DNA of 64,000 nucleotides from Aquisalinus flavus (GTDB lineage: Bacteria > Pseudomonadota > Alphaproteobacteria > Caulobacterales > Parvularculaceae), in contig NZ_CP042288.1 in NCBI RefSeq assembly GCF_022559625.1, positions 1,994,155 through 2,058,154 of the forward strand. The letters run 5' to 3'. The position numbers and the translations under genes are program-made. The notes beneath the pieces are model-generated. The model saw only the letters and a list, made by a program, of their open reading frames with translations. It had not been told where the DNA came from and did not search any database. Of the stretch, positions 1 to 9,682 are shown in pieces (the first letter of the stretch is position 1; each line of letters starts with the position of its first letter).

Positions 1-1
1 C

Positions 2-724
2 AAGCCGGTGATGGCGATGCCGCACCCGCTGCGCGACCGGCCCGCTGACATGGCTGCGGCCGGGGCTTTCCGCAAGGCGCACGACATCGACAGCGACACT
101 TTCCTTGTGCTGACGACATTCGATCTCAACTCCTATATCGACCGCAAGAACCCGTTTGCCGCAATCGCCGCCTTCAAGCAGGCCTTTGGCGATAGCCAGA
201 ACGCCGCGCTGCTGATGAAATTCCACGGCGACAAGGCGATGAAGGCGCAGCGCCGCCGGCTGGCGGAGGCAAAAGGGGAGGATCCGCGCATATTGCTGGT
301 CGATGATGTTCTCAGCAGCGCCGAGATGGCGGCGATGCAGATGAGTGCCAATGCGTTCTTGTCCCTGCATCGCTCGGAGGGCTTTGGCCTGAACATGGCC
401 GAATGCATGCTGCGGGAGAAACCGGTCATCGCCACCGGCTATTCCGGCAACATGGATTACATGACAGCGCGCAACAGCCTGCTTGTCGACTATGCGATGA
501 TCCCCGTTGGCCAGGGCCAGTATCCCTTCCCGGACGGCCAGCAATGGGCTGATCCGGATGTCGATCATGCCGCGTCGCTGCTCAAGCGCGTCCATGACGA
601 CCCGTCAGCCTTTAGCGAAATGACCCGCGAGGCGCGCCAGACGATCCTGCGCGACTATTCCGCCCAAGCCATCGGCACACGGATGCGCGAGCGTCTCGCC
701 GCGATCCGTCAGGATCTGGACTGA
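2..724 (+). CDS. GT4-type glycosyltransferase, 3' part (5' end outside the window)
   Basis: The reading frame is open from the first bases, so the N-terminal acceptor domain lies upstream of the window. What remains is the C-terminal nucleotide-sugar-binding Rossmann half of a GT-B retaining glycosyltransferase. It shows the glycosyl-transferase-1 signature: 'SAEMAAMQ', then 'SLHRSEGFGLNMAECM' (the E-x7-E donor-binding motif) and 'PVIATGYSGNMDYM'. It would transfer a sugar from a nucleotide-activated donor during cytoplasmic assembly of a surface polysaccharide. It converges on rfbC with a 2-base gap. The sugar specificity cannot be read from the sequence. Confidence 0.85.
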   Translation, partial: KPVMAMPHPLRDRPADMAAAGAFRKAHDIDSDTFLVLTTFDLNSYIDRKNPFAAIAAFKQAFGDSQNAALLMKFHGDKAMKAQRRRLAEAKGEDPRILLVDDVLSSAEMAAMQMSANAFLSLHRSEGFGLNMAECMLREKPVIATGYSGNMDYMTARNSLLVDYAMIPVGQGQYPFPDGQQWADPDVDHAASLLKRVHDDPSAFSEMTREARQTILRDYSAQAIGTRMRERLAAIRQDLD

Positions 725-726
725 AA

Positions 727-1290
727 TCAGCTATAGTCGAACGGCGTTTCGAACTCGCTATAGGGCGGTGCCTTGGCGTCCTTGTCGGACAGGACGGCCT
801 GGTCTTCCGTCACGCCCCAGTCGATGCCGAGCTCCGGCGAGAACCAGTGGACATTGCCGTCCGCTTCCGCCGAATAGAGCGCGGTGACCTTGTAGACGAC
901 GAGCGTGTCGGGCTCCAGCGTGATGAAGCCGTGCAGGAAGCCGGCCGGCACCAGGATCTGCGTACCGTTTTCCGCAGAAAGCTCTGCGGAGACCCACTTG
1001 CCATAGGTCGGCGAGCCCCGGCGCACATCGACAGCAACATCAAGGACCGATCCGTGCACGACGCGCACCAGCTTGTCCTGGGCATAGGGCGGCGCCTGAT
1101 AATGCAGTCCGCGCACGGTATATTTGTGCTTGGAATAGGATTCATTGTCCTGCACGAAACCGAGCGGCACCGCTTTCTCATCGAAGCGGGTCTTGTTATA
1201 GGTCTCGGTGAAATATCCCCGGTTGTCGGCAAAGACGCGGGGCTTGAGCAATTTCACTTCGGGAATGTCGAGCTCGGTGACTTCTAGCAT
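727..1290 (-). CDS. rfbC: dTDP-4-dehydrorhamnose 3,5-epimerase
   Basis: This enzyme catalyses the third step of dTDP-L-rhamnose synthesis, epimerising dTDP-4-keto-6-deoxyglucose at C3 and C5. The 187-residue protein has the RmlC cupin core: 'FVQDNESYSKHKYTVRGLHYQ' carries the catalytic His, followed by 'KLVRVVHGSVLDVAVDVRRGSPTYG' and 'GFLHGFITL' (motifs given in part). The start at 1290 (MLEVTELDIPEV) is preferred over 1305 because an AAGGGG sits at the right distance before it. It is the last gene of the minus-strand order rfbB-rfbD-rfbA-rfbC. Confidence 0.95.
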   Translation of the reverse strand: MLEVTELDIPEVKLLKPRVFADNRGYFTETYNKTRFDEKAVPLGFVQDNESYSKHKYTVRGLHYQAPPYAQDKLVRVVHGSVLDVAVDVRRGSPTYGKWVSAELSAENGTQILVPAGFLHGFITLEPDTLVVYKVTALYSAEADGNVHWFSPELGIDWGVTEDQAVLSDKDAKAPPYSEFETPFDYS

Positions 1291-1322
1291 GGGCAACCCC
1301 TTCATATCGGTTCGGAACGGTC

Positions 1323-2195
1323 TCAGGCCTTTTCGTCGGCCACTTCCTTCAGGTAACGGCCATAATCGTTCTTGGCATAGAGCTTTGCCATTTCCGCCAG
1401 TTTTTCGCGGGTGATATAGCCCATGCGGAACGCAACCTCCTCGAGGCTGCCGATGGCCATGCCCTGACGGTTTTCCAGCGTCTGGATGAAGTGCGAAGCC
1501 TGCATCAGGGATTCATAAGTGCCGGTGTCGAGCCAGGCATAGCCGCGCCCGAGAAGCTGGACCGACAGGCTGCCCTCCTCCAGATACATCTGGTTGAGGC
1601 TGGTAATCTCCAGCTCGCCGCGGGCGGATTTCTCGACCCGTTTCGCCTTTTCGCAAACGGTCGCGTCGTAGAAATACAGACCGGTGACGGCATAATGGGA
1701 TTTCGGATGGTCGGGCTTTTCCTCGATGCTCTTGACCGTGCCGGTCGCGTCGAATTCGACGATGCCATAGCGTTCCGGGTCATGAACATGGGTGGCGAAG
1801 ACGGTGGCGCCGTTTTCCTGACTGGCTGCCGCCTGCAACAGCTTGCTCATGCCGCCGCCATGGAAAATATTATCGCCGAGGATCAGGGCGCAGGGATCGC
1901 CATCGACGAACTCCTCGCCAATGATGAAGGCCTGTGCCAGCCCTTCCGGCTCCGGCTGGATCGCGTATTCGAAGCGCACACCGAATTGCGAGCCATCGCC
2001 CAGCAGTTTCTTGAAGATTTCCTGGTCATGCGGCGTCGTGATGATCAGGATTTCCTTGATACCAGCCAGCATCAGCACACTGATCGGATAATAGATCATC
2101 GGCTTGTTATAGACCGGCAGCATCTGCTTGCTGACGCCGATTGTGATCGGATAAAGCCGGGTCCCGGATCCACCGGCCAGTACGATACCTTTCAT
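1323..2195 (-). CDS. rfbA: glucose-1-phosphate thymidylyltransferase
   Basis: RfbA/RmlA condenses dTTP and glucose-1-phosphate to dTDP-glucose, the first step of the rhamnose pathway. The 290-residue length is typical of the family. It opens with the nucleotidyltransferase signature [16 protein letters not shown] and shows '[15 protein letters not shown]', '[11 protein letters not shown]', 'VTGLYFYD' and '[11 protein letters not shown]', all diagnostic of the short tetrameric form. It lies 15 bases downstream of rfbD and 32 bases upstream of rfbC on the same strand, so the four genes read as one operon. Confidence 0.96.
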   Translation of the reverse strand: MKGIVLAGGSGTRLYPITIGVSKQMLPVYNKPMIYYPISVLMLAGIKEILIITTPHDQEIFKKLLGDGSQFGVRFEYAIQPEPEGLAQAFIIGEEFVDGDPCALILGDNIFHGGGMSKLLQAAASQENGATVFATHVHDPERYGIVEFDATGTVKSIEEKPDHPKSHYAVTGLYFYDATVCEKAKRVEKSARGELEITSLNQMYLEEGSLSVQLLGRGYAWLDTGTYESLMQASHFIQTLENRQGMAIGSLEEVAFRMGYITREKLAEMAKLYAKNDYGRYLKEVADEKA

Positions 2196-2210
2196 GATAC
2201 ACCTGTTCCC

Positions 2211-3080
2211 TTAGTTGGACGCCTCGCCGAGATCGGACACCACATCCGCCAGCCCCGGCTTCCAGCCTGTCGTTACAATTCCGAAGTCCGCTTCGATCTT
2301 CGAGCAATCGAGCACCGAGAATGCCGGGCGCTTTGCCGGTGTCGGGTACTCGCTTGCCGGAATATCATGCACGGTAACCTGCTTGCCCGCCGCGCGGAAA
2401 ATCTCGCGGGCAAAATCGGCCCAGCTGCACGGGCCAGCCCCGCTGAAGTGATAAATGCCCGACTGCTTGCCGCCCTGCGCCAGTGCGTCGGCAATCGTGT
2501 AGATCGCGTCGGCGATATAGGCCGCCGGTGTCGGCTGACCGCGCTGGTCGGCGACGATGTTCAACTCGTCCCGGCTTTCAGCCAGGCGCAGCATCGTCTT
2601 GACGAAATTGCCGCCATGGGCGGAAAAGACCCAGGATGTGCGCAGGATGACCGACTGGCCGCCGGCATCGAGCACAGCCTGTTCACCGGCCAGCTTCGTC
2701 GCGCCATAGACGCCGAGGGGGTGAACCGCGTCATCTTCCTTGTACGGCGTATCGGACTCGCCATCGAAAACGAAGTCTGTTGAGATATGAATGAAGGGAA
2801 TGCCGGCCCCGGCGCAGGCACGGGCGATGTGACCCGGCGCGGTTGCGTTGATCGTCTCGGCCAGTTCCGGCTCGCTCTCGGCCTTGTCGACCGCGGTATG
2901 GGCAACGGCATTGATGACGATATCCGGCCTGTGCGCAGCGATCACGGCGGGCAGCGCCGCCGGCTTTTCAAAGTCAGCGTCGTCCCGGCCCAGCATCACA
3001 AGCTCGTCCGGACGCCCGGCGCCTAGCGCCTTGATCTCGGTCGCGACCTGACCGGTTTTACCGAATACGAGAATCTTCAT
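2211..3080 (-). CDS. rfbD: dTDP-4-dehydrorhamnose reductase
   Basis: RfbD/RmlD reduces dTDP-4-keto-L-rhamnose to dTDP-L-rhamnose with NAD(P)H. The 289-residue extended short-chain dehydrogenase has the N-terminal dinucleotide-binding loop 'ILVFGKTGQVA', 'DIVINAVAHTAVDKAESEP', 'ISTDFVFDG' and the catalytic 'YGATKLAGE' (YxxxK). The start codon lies three bases after the rfbB stop, which fits translational coupling. The C-terminal substrate-binding part ('PTPAKRPAFSVLDCSK') is also typical of RmlD. Confidence 0.95.
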   Translation of the reverse strand: MKILVFGKTGQVATEIKALGAGRPDELVMLGRDDADFEKPAALPAVIAAHRPDIVINAVAHTAVDKAESEPELAETINATAPGHIARACAGAGIPFIHISTDFVFDGESDTPYKEDDAVHPLGVYGATKLAGEQAVLDAGGQSVILRTSWVFSAHGGNFVKTMLRLAESRDELNIVADQRGQPTPAAYIADAIYTIADALAQGGKQSGIYHFSGAGPCSWADFAREIFRAAGKQVTVHDIPASEYPTPAKRPAFSVLDCSKIEADFGIVTTGWKPGLADVVSDLGEASN

Positions 3081-3083
3081 GGC

Positions 3084-4139
3084 TCAGCGCCCTTTCGCGC
3101 TTGCCAGCCCCACACGATCGGAGGCCCCGCGCTCACGCAGCGGACGCCACCACCACTCATTGTCCAGATACCATTGGACGGTCTGGCGGAGACCTTCCTC
3201 GACAGTCACATTCGGTCCCCAGCCAAGCTCGCGCTCGATCTTGCTGGCATCGATGGCATAGCGCATGTCGTGACCCGGCCGGTCCGTAACATAGGTGATA
3301 AGGTCGGCATGCGGGTGGGATTTGGGCGCCAGCTCATCCATCAGTGAACAGATGGTCGTGACCAGGTCAATATTCCGGCGCTCATTATTGCCGCCGATAT
3401 TATAGGTCTCGCCCAGCACGCCCTTCTGCATGGCGACCAGCAGCGCCTCGGCATGATCCTCGACATACAGCCAGTCGCGGATATTTTCGCCCTTGCCGTA
3501 AACGGGGATTTGCCTGCCTTCCAGCGCGTTGAGAATGACGACCGGAATGAGTTTCTCGGGAAACTGGAACGGGCCGTAATTGTTCGAGCAATTGGTCGTC
3601 ACTACCGGCAGCTTGAAGGTCTCGCTCCACGCCCGCACGAGGAAATCCGACGAGGCCTTGGACGCGGAATAAGGCGAGTTCGGCTGATAGGGCGTCGTTT
3701 CGGTAAACAGCCCTTCCGCGCCGAGCGAGCCATACACCTCATCGGTGGAGATATGGTGGAAGCGGAAACCGTCGCGGGCGTCGCCGTCGAGGGTCTCGTA
3801 ATATTCCCGCGCGGCGTTCAACAGGTTGAACGTGCCCATGATATTGGTGACGAGAAAGTCTTCCGGTCCGTCGATCGAGCGGTCGACATGGGACTCGGCG
3901 GCCAAATGCATGATCGCGTCAGGTCTGGTCGAGCTGATAACCTCGCGCATCAATTCCTTGTCGCGGATGTCAGCCTTGACGAACTCATATTTCGGGTTGT
4001 CGTCATACCCTTTGAGATTTTCCAGATTGGCGGCATAGGTGAGGCTGTCCAGATTGATGACCTCAAAGCCTTTGTCCAAAGCCTGACGAACGACGGCGGA
4101 GCCGATAAACCCCGCCCCCCCGGTAACAAGCAGTTTCAT
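3084..4139 (-). CDS. rfbB: dTDP-glucose 4,6-dehydratase
   Basis: RfbB/RmlB converts dTDP-glucose to dTDP-4-keto-6-deoxyglucose using bound NAD+. The 351-residue protein starts [18 protein letters not shown] (GxxGxxG). It carries '[12 protein letters not shown]', 'HISTDEVYG' and '[15 protein letters not shown]' (YxxxK), plus 'NCSNNYGP', all hallmark motifs. I chose the ATG at 4139 because the Rossmann strand begins there; an upstream in-frame start at 4181 would add 14 unrelated residues. It is the first gene of the rhamnose operon, with its promoter presumably in 4140-4400, opposite the sulfotransferase. Confidence 0.96.
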   Translation of the reverse strand: MKLLVTGGAGFIGSAVVRQALDKGFEVINLDSLTYAANLENLKGYDDNPKYEFVKADIRDKELMREVISSTRPDAIMHLAAESHVDRSIDGPEDFLVTNIMGTFNLLNAAREYYETLDGDARDGFRFHHISTDEVYGSLGAEGLFTETTPYQPNSPYSASKASSDFLVRAWSETFKLPVVTTNCSNNYGPFQFPEKLIPVVILNALEGRQIPVYGKGENIRDWLYVEDHAEALLVAMQKGVLGETYNIGGNNERRNIDLVTTICSLMDELAPKSHPHADLITYVTDRPGHDMRYAIDASKIERELGWGPNVTVEEGLRQTVQWYLDNEWWWRPLRERGASDRVGLASAKGR

Positions 4140-4403
4140 GTGAGCACGACCCCCGAGCATAACCTGTGCGACGCATCGCATGAGAAGAACACAAGCACAA
4201 GGTATAATCAGCCCTCATGCTGACGGCAACAACTTGTCGTCGGAAATCTGGCCATTTACCCTTCTTTCGCGCGTCAATGGCCACCGTGCACCGGGCATTT
4301 GCGGCAGATGGCCTGCGCGGACGTATTTGCAATTGACCCGTGATTGAATTTCCCTGAAAAGAGGGGCTTCACGCAGGTGCCCACAGGCGAATTAATCTTA
4401 CAT

Positions 4404-5249
4404 ATGGCCGACAAAACTCCTTTTGCACCGGATGCGACCCCCGTTATCATTGCCGGGGCTCCACGATCCGGAACGACCTTCCTCACGACCGCCCTCAACA
4501 GCCATCCGCAGGTTCTCATCACCAATGAGCTGCGCATGTGGACGATGTTCAATGATCTGCGGCGGCGGACCGAACACCCGACGGAGATGCTGCCCGAACA
4601 TCCCATGCGTGAAGAATTCCGCAACGAGATGCTGGGGATCACCGGACATCTTTTCCGCAAGTTCTACAAGGCGAAGATCGACAAGACCAATCTCGGTTGC
4701 CCTGCCGGTTCCGGCAATTCGGTCGACCAGGTGATCAAGGCCTTCGGCGACAAGAACCCTGGCTATGCCGACACGCATTCACCGGACTGCCTGACCTTCA
4801 TTGCCCAAACCATGCGCCGGGCGCGGTTTATCCACATCCATCGCGATCCGCGCTCCTGCGCGGCGTCCTACAAGGACATCAAGGTTTATTCCGACGACAT
4901 TGACCGGCGCATCAATATCTGGCGCCGTCACACCGGCAGCATGGTCGAGCTGAAGCAGAAATTCCCCAAGCGGGTGATGGATATCAAATATGAGGATTTT
5001 GTCTTGGAAAAAGGCGACGAGATCTTCCAGAAACTTGAGGATCATATCGGCGTCGATCACGCCAGCGAGCCTCTCGCTTTCCTTGCCCGGGAAAGAGACA
5101 AGCCTGTCCCCTATCGCGCGCCGACCACGCCGCAGAAACAGCTGGGCCGCACGACCTATGCGGAACGTCTGACGCCGGAAGAGATCAAGAAGATCGAAAC
5201 GGAGTGCGCCGATTATATGAAGCGGTTCGGGTACAAGGCAGACACCTAG
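4404..5249 (+). CDS. PAPS-dependent sulfotransferase family protein
   Basis: The 281-residue protein has both PAPS-binding elements of the sulfotransferase fold. The 5'-phosphosulfate loop 'IIAGAPRSGTTFL' lies near residues 12-24, and the 3'-phosphate site 'RFIHIHRDPRSCAASYKD' near residues 140-157. The family moves a sulfuryl group from PAPS onto hydroxyls of sugars, lipids or proteins. It lies between the rhamnose operon and three glycosyltransferases, which suggests a surface polysaccharide or glycolipid acceptor; that is inference. The start at 4404 (MADKTPF) is preferred, although an in-frame ATG at 4344 exists. The cysD-cysNC operon about 14 kb away could supply PAPS. Confidence 0.85.
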   Translation: MADKTPFAPDATPVIIAGAPRSGTTFLTTALNSHPQVLITNELRMWTMFNDLRRRTEHPTEMLPEHPMREEFRNEMLGITGHLFRKFYKAKIDKTNLGCPAGSGNSVDQVIKAFGDKNPGYADTHSPDCLTFIAQTMRRARFIHIHRDPRSCAASYKDIKVYSDDIDRRINIWRRHTGSMVELKQKFPKRVMDIKYEDFVLEKGDEIFQKLEDHIGVDHASEPLAFLARERDKPVPYRAPTTPQKQLGRTTYAERLTPEEIKKIETECADYMKRFGYKADT

Positions 5250-5356
5250 ATCACCCTGCGGTCAAATCGCCTCAAGTTAATGCAGGCGAAGCGATCGTTT
5301 CCATGGTCGTGGCGCAGCGTGACTGCGCCCATCCGGACGCAGGCGCCTCCTGCTCC

Positions 5357-8300
5357 TCAACGGGTGAACACGCCCTGCAGGACGTCCTCATAGAGTGCCC
5401 TGTAATCCGCCGCCATGTCGGCAACAGGTCGCGCCATAAGCCCGGCCTGCGCCGCGGCGACCCTGTCGGCCATACCGTTCCAGCAGCCCGGTTCGCTGGC
5501 AATCGCCATCAGCTGATCGAACAGAACACTGGCGAGGGCCTCCGCCTCGGCGGGCACCGGCCAGCCTGCGCCGGTTTCGGACAGGCGCTCGCCCACGGCG
5601 CCGATGTCGATGGCGAGAACCGGCAGGCCCGCCGCCCATAATTCCGTCAACGTGTGGGAATAGGTTTCCGGCCAGATCGACAGGACCGCCCCGATATCGG
5701 GGTCGATCGCCCTTACCTGGTCGGCGAAACCGGCGCGGTCATACGGCCCGTGATGGACGATGCCGTCCATTTCGGGAACAGCGGCTGCATTGCCCATCAG
5801 GTGAAACTCGATCCGCCCTTCCCGGTCGAGGGCCTTGATCTCGCTGATGAGATGACTGCCCTTGGCCGGTGACAGATGGCCGGGCACCAGGACGCGCAAT
5901 GACCTGTCCGTGTCCGGCGGGGTTTTCCTCGGGGGCGCCATATCGGCAATGTCGCGGCCATGGCGAATGACCCGCAGATGCTCTGCCGGCAGCGCGGGAA
6001 AGTTTCGGGCGATGACGTCGCGTGCCGTCTGCGACGTGGTGACGAACCGGTCGCAGGACCGCAGGACCCTGGCGAAATTGCGGCGCCAGTCATGCACCCA
6101 GCGATCCTTCAGGGGCGGCAGCGGATGCCCCGTCCACAGATCGACCGCGCACTCGCCTGCCGTCGTCGTACAGGTCCCGCCGCAATAGGTCAGCGTCTCG
6201 TCCAGCAATTTCACGGTGGGACAGACTGCATAGAAGTCGTGGAACGAAAATATAACGGGGACGGAAAGGCTTTTCGCGATATCGGTCAGGCCGAGGCTGT
6301 GAAAGGCGATATGGCGCACATGGATCAACTCCACACCATAGATTGCAAGCCATCCTGCCATGACGCGGTCATACTCGGCGGATCGATGGCTCGCCGGGTC
6401 GACGGGCGTCGACAGATGATAGGTCTCGAGCACGTCCCGCTCGTCGCCGGCGATACGCGACAGGGTCATCAGGCGGCCGTCGCATTCGGCCAGCAATGTC
6501 TCGATCCTTCCCTGCATCTGCGCCATCAGATCCTGATTGGTCAGCGCCGTGCCGCCTTCGGACACTGAGATCACATACATCACGCGCACCAGCGGCGCCT
6601 TGTCGGGCCGGCGCCCCAGCGCCTCCAGCGCCGCGCCAAGCCGCGCCCGCACCAGGTGCATTTCCTGGCCCTTGACGAACGCTGCCACTCTTGCGGCGTA
6701 ATCGGGATAGCGCTGGTCGAGGATCGTCCGTGCCCGGTCGAGCAGCGGCTGCTTCTCATCGCCGAAACTGGCTGCATGATCGTGAAAGACGAGCGTGCGG
6801 TCATCGATAATATGCCGCCAGCCATGAGCGATCGCCCGCATGCAGAAATCGTTTTCCTCGCCATAGCCACGCGGAAAGCTCCCGGCATCGAAAGGCCCGG
6901 TCTCATCAAGGCATTCGCGGGCAAGATACAGGCAAAAGCCGTTACCGGTCGGTGTTTCGGGATAGACGAAGCCGCCAGACCGGGTCACGGCCCGGGCCAG
7001 CGCCGCCTCGTCGATCCCTGCCGGCAGGCCGCCGCCGCCGGGTTTGACGGAGAAAACCCCGGCATTGTCGGATAAGGCGGTCACCGTGCCGATGCGCGGC
7101 CCCGATCGCGACGCCAGCACCATGTTTTCCAGCCAGCGCGGGGTCACGCGGGTATCGGAATTGAGCAGCACGATATCGCCGCGCTGATGCACCGCGATGC
7201 CGCTATTGATCGCTGCCGTATACCCCCGGTTTTCCGCGTGACGGACGATCTCGACCAGCGGATGGCTTTGATAGCGCGCCAGAATCTCGCCGATGGCAGG
7301 GTCGGTGCTGGCATCATCGACGATCACCAGGCGGGCCGGGTGTGTGGTATGCCGGAAAATACTCTCAAGACAGGCCTCGAACTGCCGCGCTGCATTGTGC
7401 ACCGGGATCACGATCGTGACGCGCCCGGGGAGCGGCAGACGCGCACCGGCAAGCATCAGACCCGGCGCCGGGTCACGGCGCGGCGGCAGAGCGAGCGTCA
7501 GCTCCGGCTCTTTCTGGCCTATCGTCCCATGCAGCCGGAACCGCAGCGTATCGCGCGCCTGGCCCGTCGGCGAACAGGCAAGCCGCAGCGAAAAGGCGCA
7601 TCCCCATGCCCTGCCCTCCGCCTGTGCCCGCGCCAGGTCCACCCGCGTCATCGCAATCGATCCCAGCAAATGGCCATTCGTCAGTATATCGACGAACAGC
7701 TCACGGTCCGGCATGTTTTCGACCGCGAGCCATCCCTCGATGATACCGCTCGCCGCTTCGCTGACCTGGAGCGTCGAATATCCGGCAAAACCGGCCCGCT
7801 GGAACTGAACAGGCTTTCCGGCGACGGACAACGCGATGGCAAGATCCCCGCCCTGGACAAGCGGTTCCAGCCTCGCCCGGTCGTCTTGCGACAGGCTGTC
7901 AAACGAGACGGAGAATCCGACCTTGTCGCCGGGCAGCCCCCTCGCTTCCTGTACATCCGGACGCGGATGAAACGCCGTGACCGGTACGCTTACCTGTCGA
8001 TCAAAGGAGATCCGGGTCTGCGTCTCGTGTCTGCCTGCCTCGTCGAAGACCCACCCCTCCACACCGAAGGCATCGGCGCAATCGATAGAACCTGAAATAC
8101 CGGGATCGGTGGGCACGAGCAGCGTCAGCCCGGTCTCCATTGCGAAGACCTCGCTGCCGGAAACCTCCAGGGCGAGATGGTGACTGCCGCCATCGAAAAA
8201 GGCGCCCCCATCGTCAGCGGAAAGCTGTGACAGGAAGGAACTGGTAAGATGGAATCCCGTGAGCGGCTCCGGCGCCGCGCCCGCCGCAACGACATCCTCG

Positions 8301-8473
8301 CGGACAATATCGATCGTGACGGGCAGGCGTACCGCGCGATCGATGACCAGATACACGGCCTGCCGAAAATCGCTGTCAGATGCAAAGGCCCAGCCCTGTA
8401 TCCCCGCCTCATCGACGGTGTCGATGGTGCCGGCCGCAGTGCTACGGGACAAAAAATCGAGTATTTTCTTCAA
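5357..8473 (-). CDS. large bifunctional glycosyltransferase: GW-type repeats, GT2, GT4
   Basis: This 1038-residue protein has three parts. Residues ~15-335 hold three beta-rich repeats marked by 'GTIDTVDEAGIQGWAF', 'GSIDCADAFGVEGWVFDE' and 'GIIEGWLAVEN', a non-catalytic module seen in polysaccharide enzymes of alphaproteobacteria. Residues ~345-608 form a GT2 domain ('VTIVIPVHN', 'VIVDDASTDP', 'LLNSDTRVTPRW', with 'YGEENDFCMRA' as acceptor loop). Residues ~625-1035 form a GT4 domain ending 'LTELWAAGLPVLAIDIGAVGE'. The frame begins with TTG (codon at 8471-8473), preceded by AGGA. The C-terminal two thirds is paralogous to the gene at 9683-14185. It probably makes two successive linkages of one polysaccharide. 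Confidence 0.88.
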   Translation of the reverse strand: MKKILDFLSRSTAAGTIDTVDEAGIQGWAFASDSDFRQAVYLVIDRAVRLPVTIDIVREDVVAAGAAPEPLTGFHLTSSFLSQLSADDGGAFFDGGSHHLALEVSGSEVFAMETGLTLLVPTDPGISGSIDCADAFGVEGWVFDEAGRHETQTRISFDRQVSVPVTAFHPRPDVQEARGLPGDKVGFSVSFDSLSQDDRARLEPLVQGGDLAIALSVAGKPVQFQRAGFAGYSTLQVSEAASGIIEGWLAVENMPDRELFVDILTNGHLLGSIAMTRVDLARAQAEGRAWGCAFSLRLACSPTGQARDTLRFRLHGTIGQKEPELTLALPPRRDPAPGLMLAGARLPLPGRVTIVIPVHNAARQFEACLESIFRHTTHPARLVIVDDASTDPAIGEILARYQSHPLVEIVRHAENRGYTAAINSGIAVHQRGDIVLLNSDTRVTPRWLENMVLASRSGPRIGTVTALSDNAGVFSVKPGGGGLPAGIDEAALARAVTRSGGFVYPETPTGNGFCLYLARECLDETGPFDAGSFPRGYGEENDFCMRAIAHGWRHIIDDRTLVFHDHAASFGDEKQPLLDRARTILDQRYPDYAARVAAFVKGQEMHLVRARLGAALEALGRRPDKAPLVRVMYVISVSEGGTALTNQDLMAQMQGRIETLLAECDGRLMTLSRIAGDERDVLETYHLSTPVDPASHRSAEYDRVMAGWLAIYGVELIHVRHIAFHSLGLTDIAKSLSVPVIFSFHDFYAVCPTVKLLDETLTYCGGTCTTTAGECAVDLWTGHPLPPLKDRWVHDWRRNFARVLRSCDRFVTTSQTARDVIARNFPALPAEHLRVIRHGRDIADMAPPRKTPPDTDRSLRVLVPGHLSPAKGSHLISEIKALDREGRIEFHLMGNAAAVPEMDGIVHHGPYDRAGFADQVRAIDPDIGAVLSIWPETYSHTLTELWAAGLPVLAIDIGAVGERLSETGAGWPVPAEAEALASVLFDQLMAIASEPGCWNGMADRVAAAQAGLMARPVADMAADYRALYEDVLQGVFTR

Positions 8474-8535
8474 GACATCATCCTGGCTTGCATCAGGCCC
8501 AATCTGGCCCGAGCCACACAGGGTTGCAAGCGCCG

Positions 8536-9648
8536 TCAGGCGTCGATCGACGCGTGATACTGCCGGCGGCTGAAACTGCCGTCATGGTTTTCGAGTTCAG
8601 CCATGTCCATGCCCAGCGCCGCACAGATATTGTCGAGATAGTACTGTTCCGCCGCTTCGATCGCATAATCGGCCGCCAGCAGATCCGCGGCGGCGCTGGC
8701 CAGGCGCTCGCGCCTCTCGCGATCGCGGACAAGGGAGGTAATGCTCTCGACCCAGTCCTGCGGATCGTCCGCGGCGAGAAGCCCGTTCTCGCCATGCGTA
8801 ATGATCTCGTTATAGACACTCATGTTGGAGGCGATCGCCGCCGCGCCGAGTGCTGAATATTCCAGATATTTCAGGAAGCTCTTGTACTGGTTGAACTCGT
8901 CATCGACCAGCGGCACCATGCCGATATCCCAGTTGGCCGCTTCCTTGAGCCAGTGGACGAAAAACGGATAGGCATTCCGCCCGGGCAAGGCGACCTGCTC
9001 GCCGAACCCGGCGCCGTCTCTCGAGCCGCCGATGATCTCGAACCGCACGTCAGCGCCGAATTTCTCCTCCACCAAGACGGCGGCTTCGCGGATCAGGGCG
9101 AGATCCTTTTCATGGGTGCGCGTGCCCATATAGCCGATACGCACGGGCGTGCCGGGGGTCCGCCGGCGCCGCGTCGTCTGCCACAGGCTGGCGCTGAGCC
9201 GGTTCGGCACGATCCGCACATTGGCGGCGACATCGCGCATCTTGGCTTCGAGCCTGTCGTTGGAAACGGTGACGAGGTCGGCGGCCTCCAGCAGCATGGC
9301 GACCTTGTCGCCAGCCTCGTCGGCCTCTTCCCTTGAATAGCCCCGCGCCTGCAGGCCATCCTTGTCGAGGAGATTGTCGTCGATGTCATAAACGATGCGA
9401 ACCCCCTCATTCTTCAGCACGCCAAGTTTTTCACGAACATCCCGTGCGGAAATATTCGGCACCTCGCGCTGGAAGATGATCACGTCGCCGGACAGATTGT
9501 CGAAACCGGAAACGCCGACAGTGCAATGCCGGCGGATCGTATCATTCGTGTAAGGAAGGAGAAGCCGCACATAGCCGGACCCTGCAGGCGTGACGCCATC
9601 AGAGGTTCTCGACGGTACAATCTCGATCTTGGGTCGTGTCCGGCTCAT
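8536..9648 (-). CDS. GT4-like glycosyltransferase
   Basis: The 370-residue protein starts MSRTRPKIEIVPSRTSDG at 9648. The frame extends to 9852, but that part overlaps the upstream gene and has no family signal. Visible features are 'RIVYDIDDNLLD' in the N-terminal half, 'IGYMGTRTHEKDLALI' at the start of the nucleotide-binding domain, 'IGMVPLVDDEFNQYKSFLKYLEYSALG' (the E-containing donor loop, in part) and 'HGENGLLAADDPQDWVESI'. This is the GT-B group-1 layout. It lies between two giant glycosyltransferase genes on the same strand, 34 bases after the end of the upstream one, so co-transcription is likely. Donor and acceptor are unknown. Confidence 0.85.
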   Translation of the reverse strand: MSRTRPKIEIVPSRTSDGVTPAGSGYVRLLLPYTNDTIRRHCTVGVSGFDNLSGDVIIFQREVPNISARDVREKLGVLKNEGVRIVYDIDDNLLDKDGLQARGYSREEADEAGDKVAMLLEAADLVTVSNDRLEAKMRDVAANVRIVPNRLSASLWQTTRRRRTPGTPVRIGYMGTRTHEKDLALIREAAVLVEEKFGADVRFEIIGGSRDGAGFGEQVALPGRNAYPFFVHWLKEAANWDIGMVPLVDDEFNQYKSFLKYLEYSALGAAAIASNMSVYNEIITHGENGLLAADDPQDWVESITSLVRDRERRERLASAAADLLAADYAIEAAEQYYLDNICAALGMDMAELENHDGSFSRRQYHASIDA

Positions 9649-9682
9649 GTCAGCGCTCCCCGTGCGGCTATTGTCGGTATGA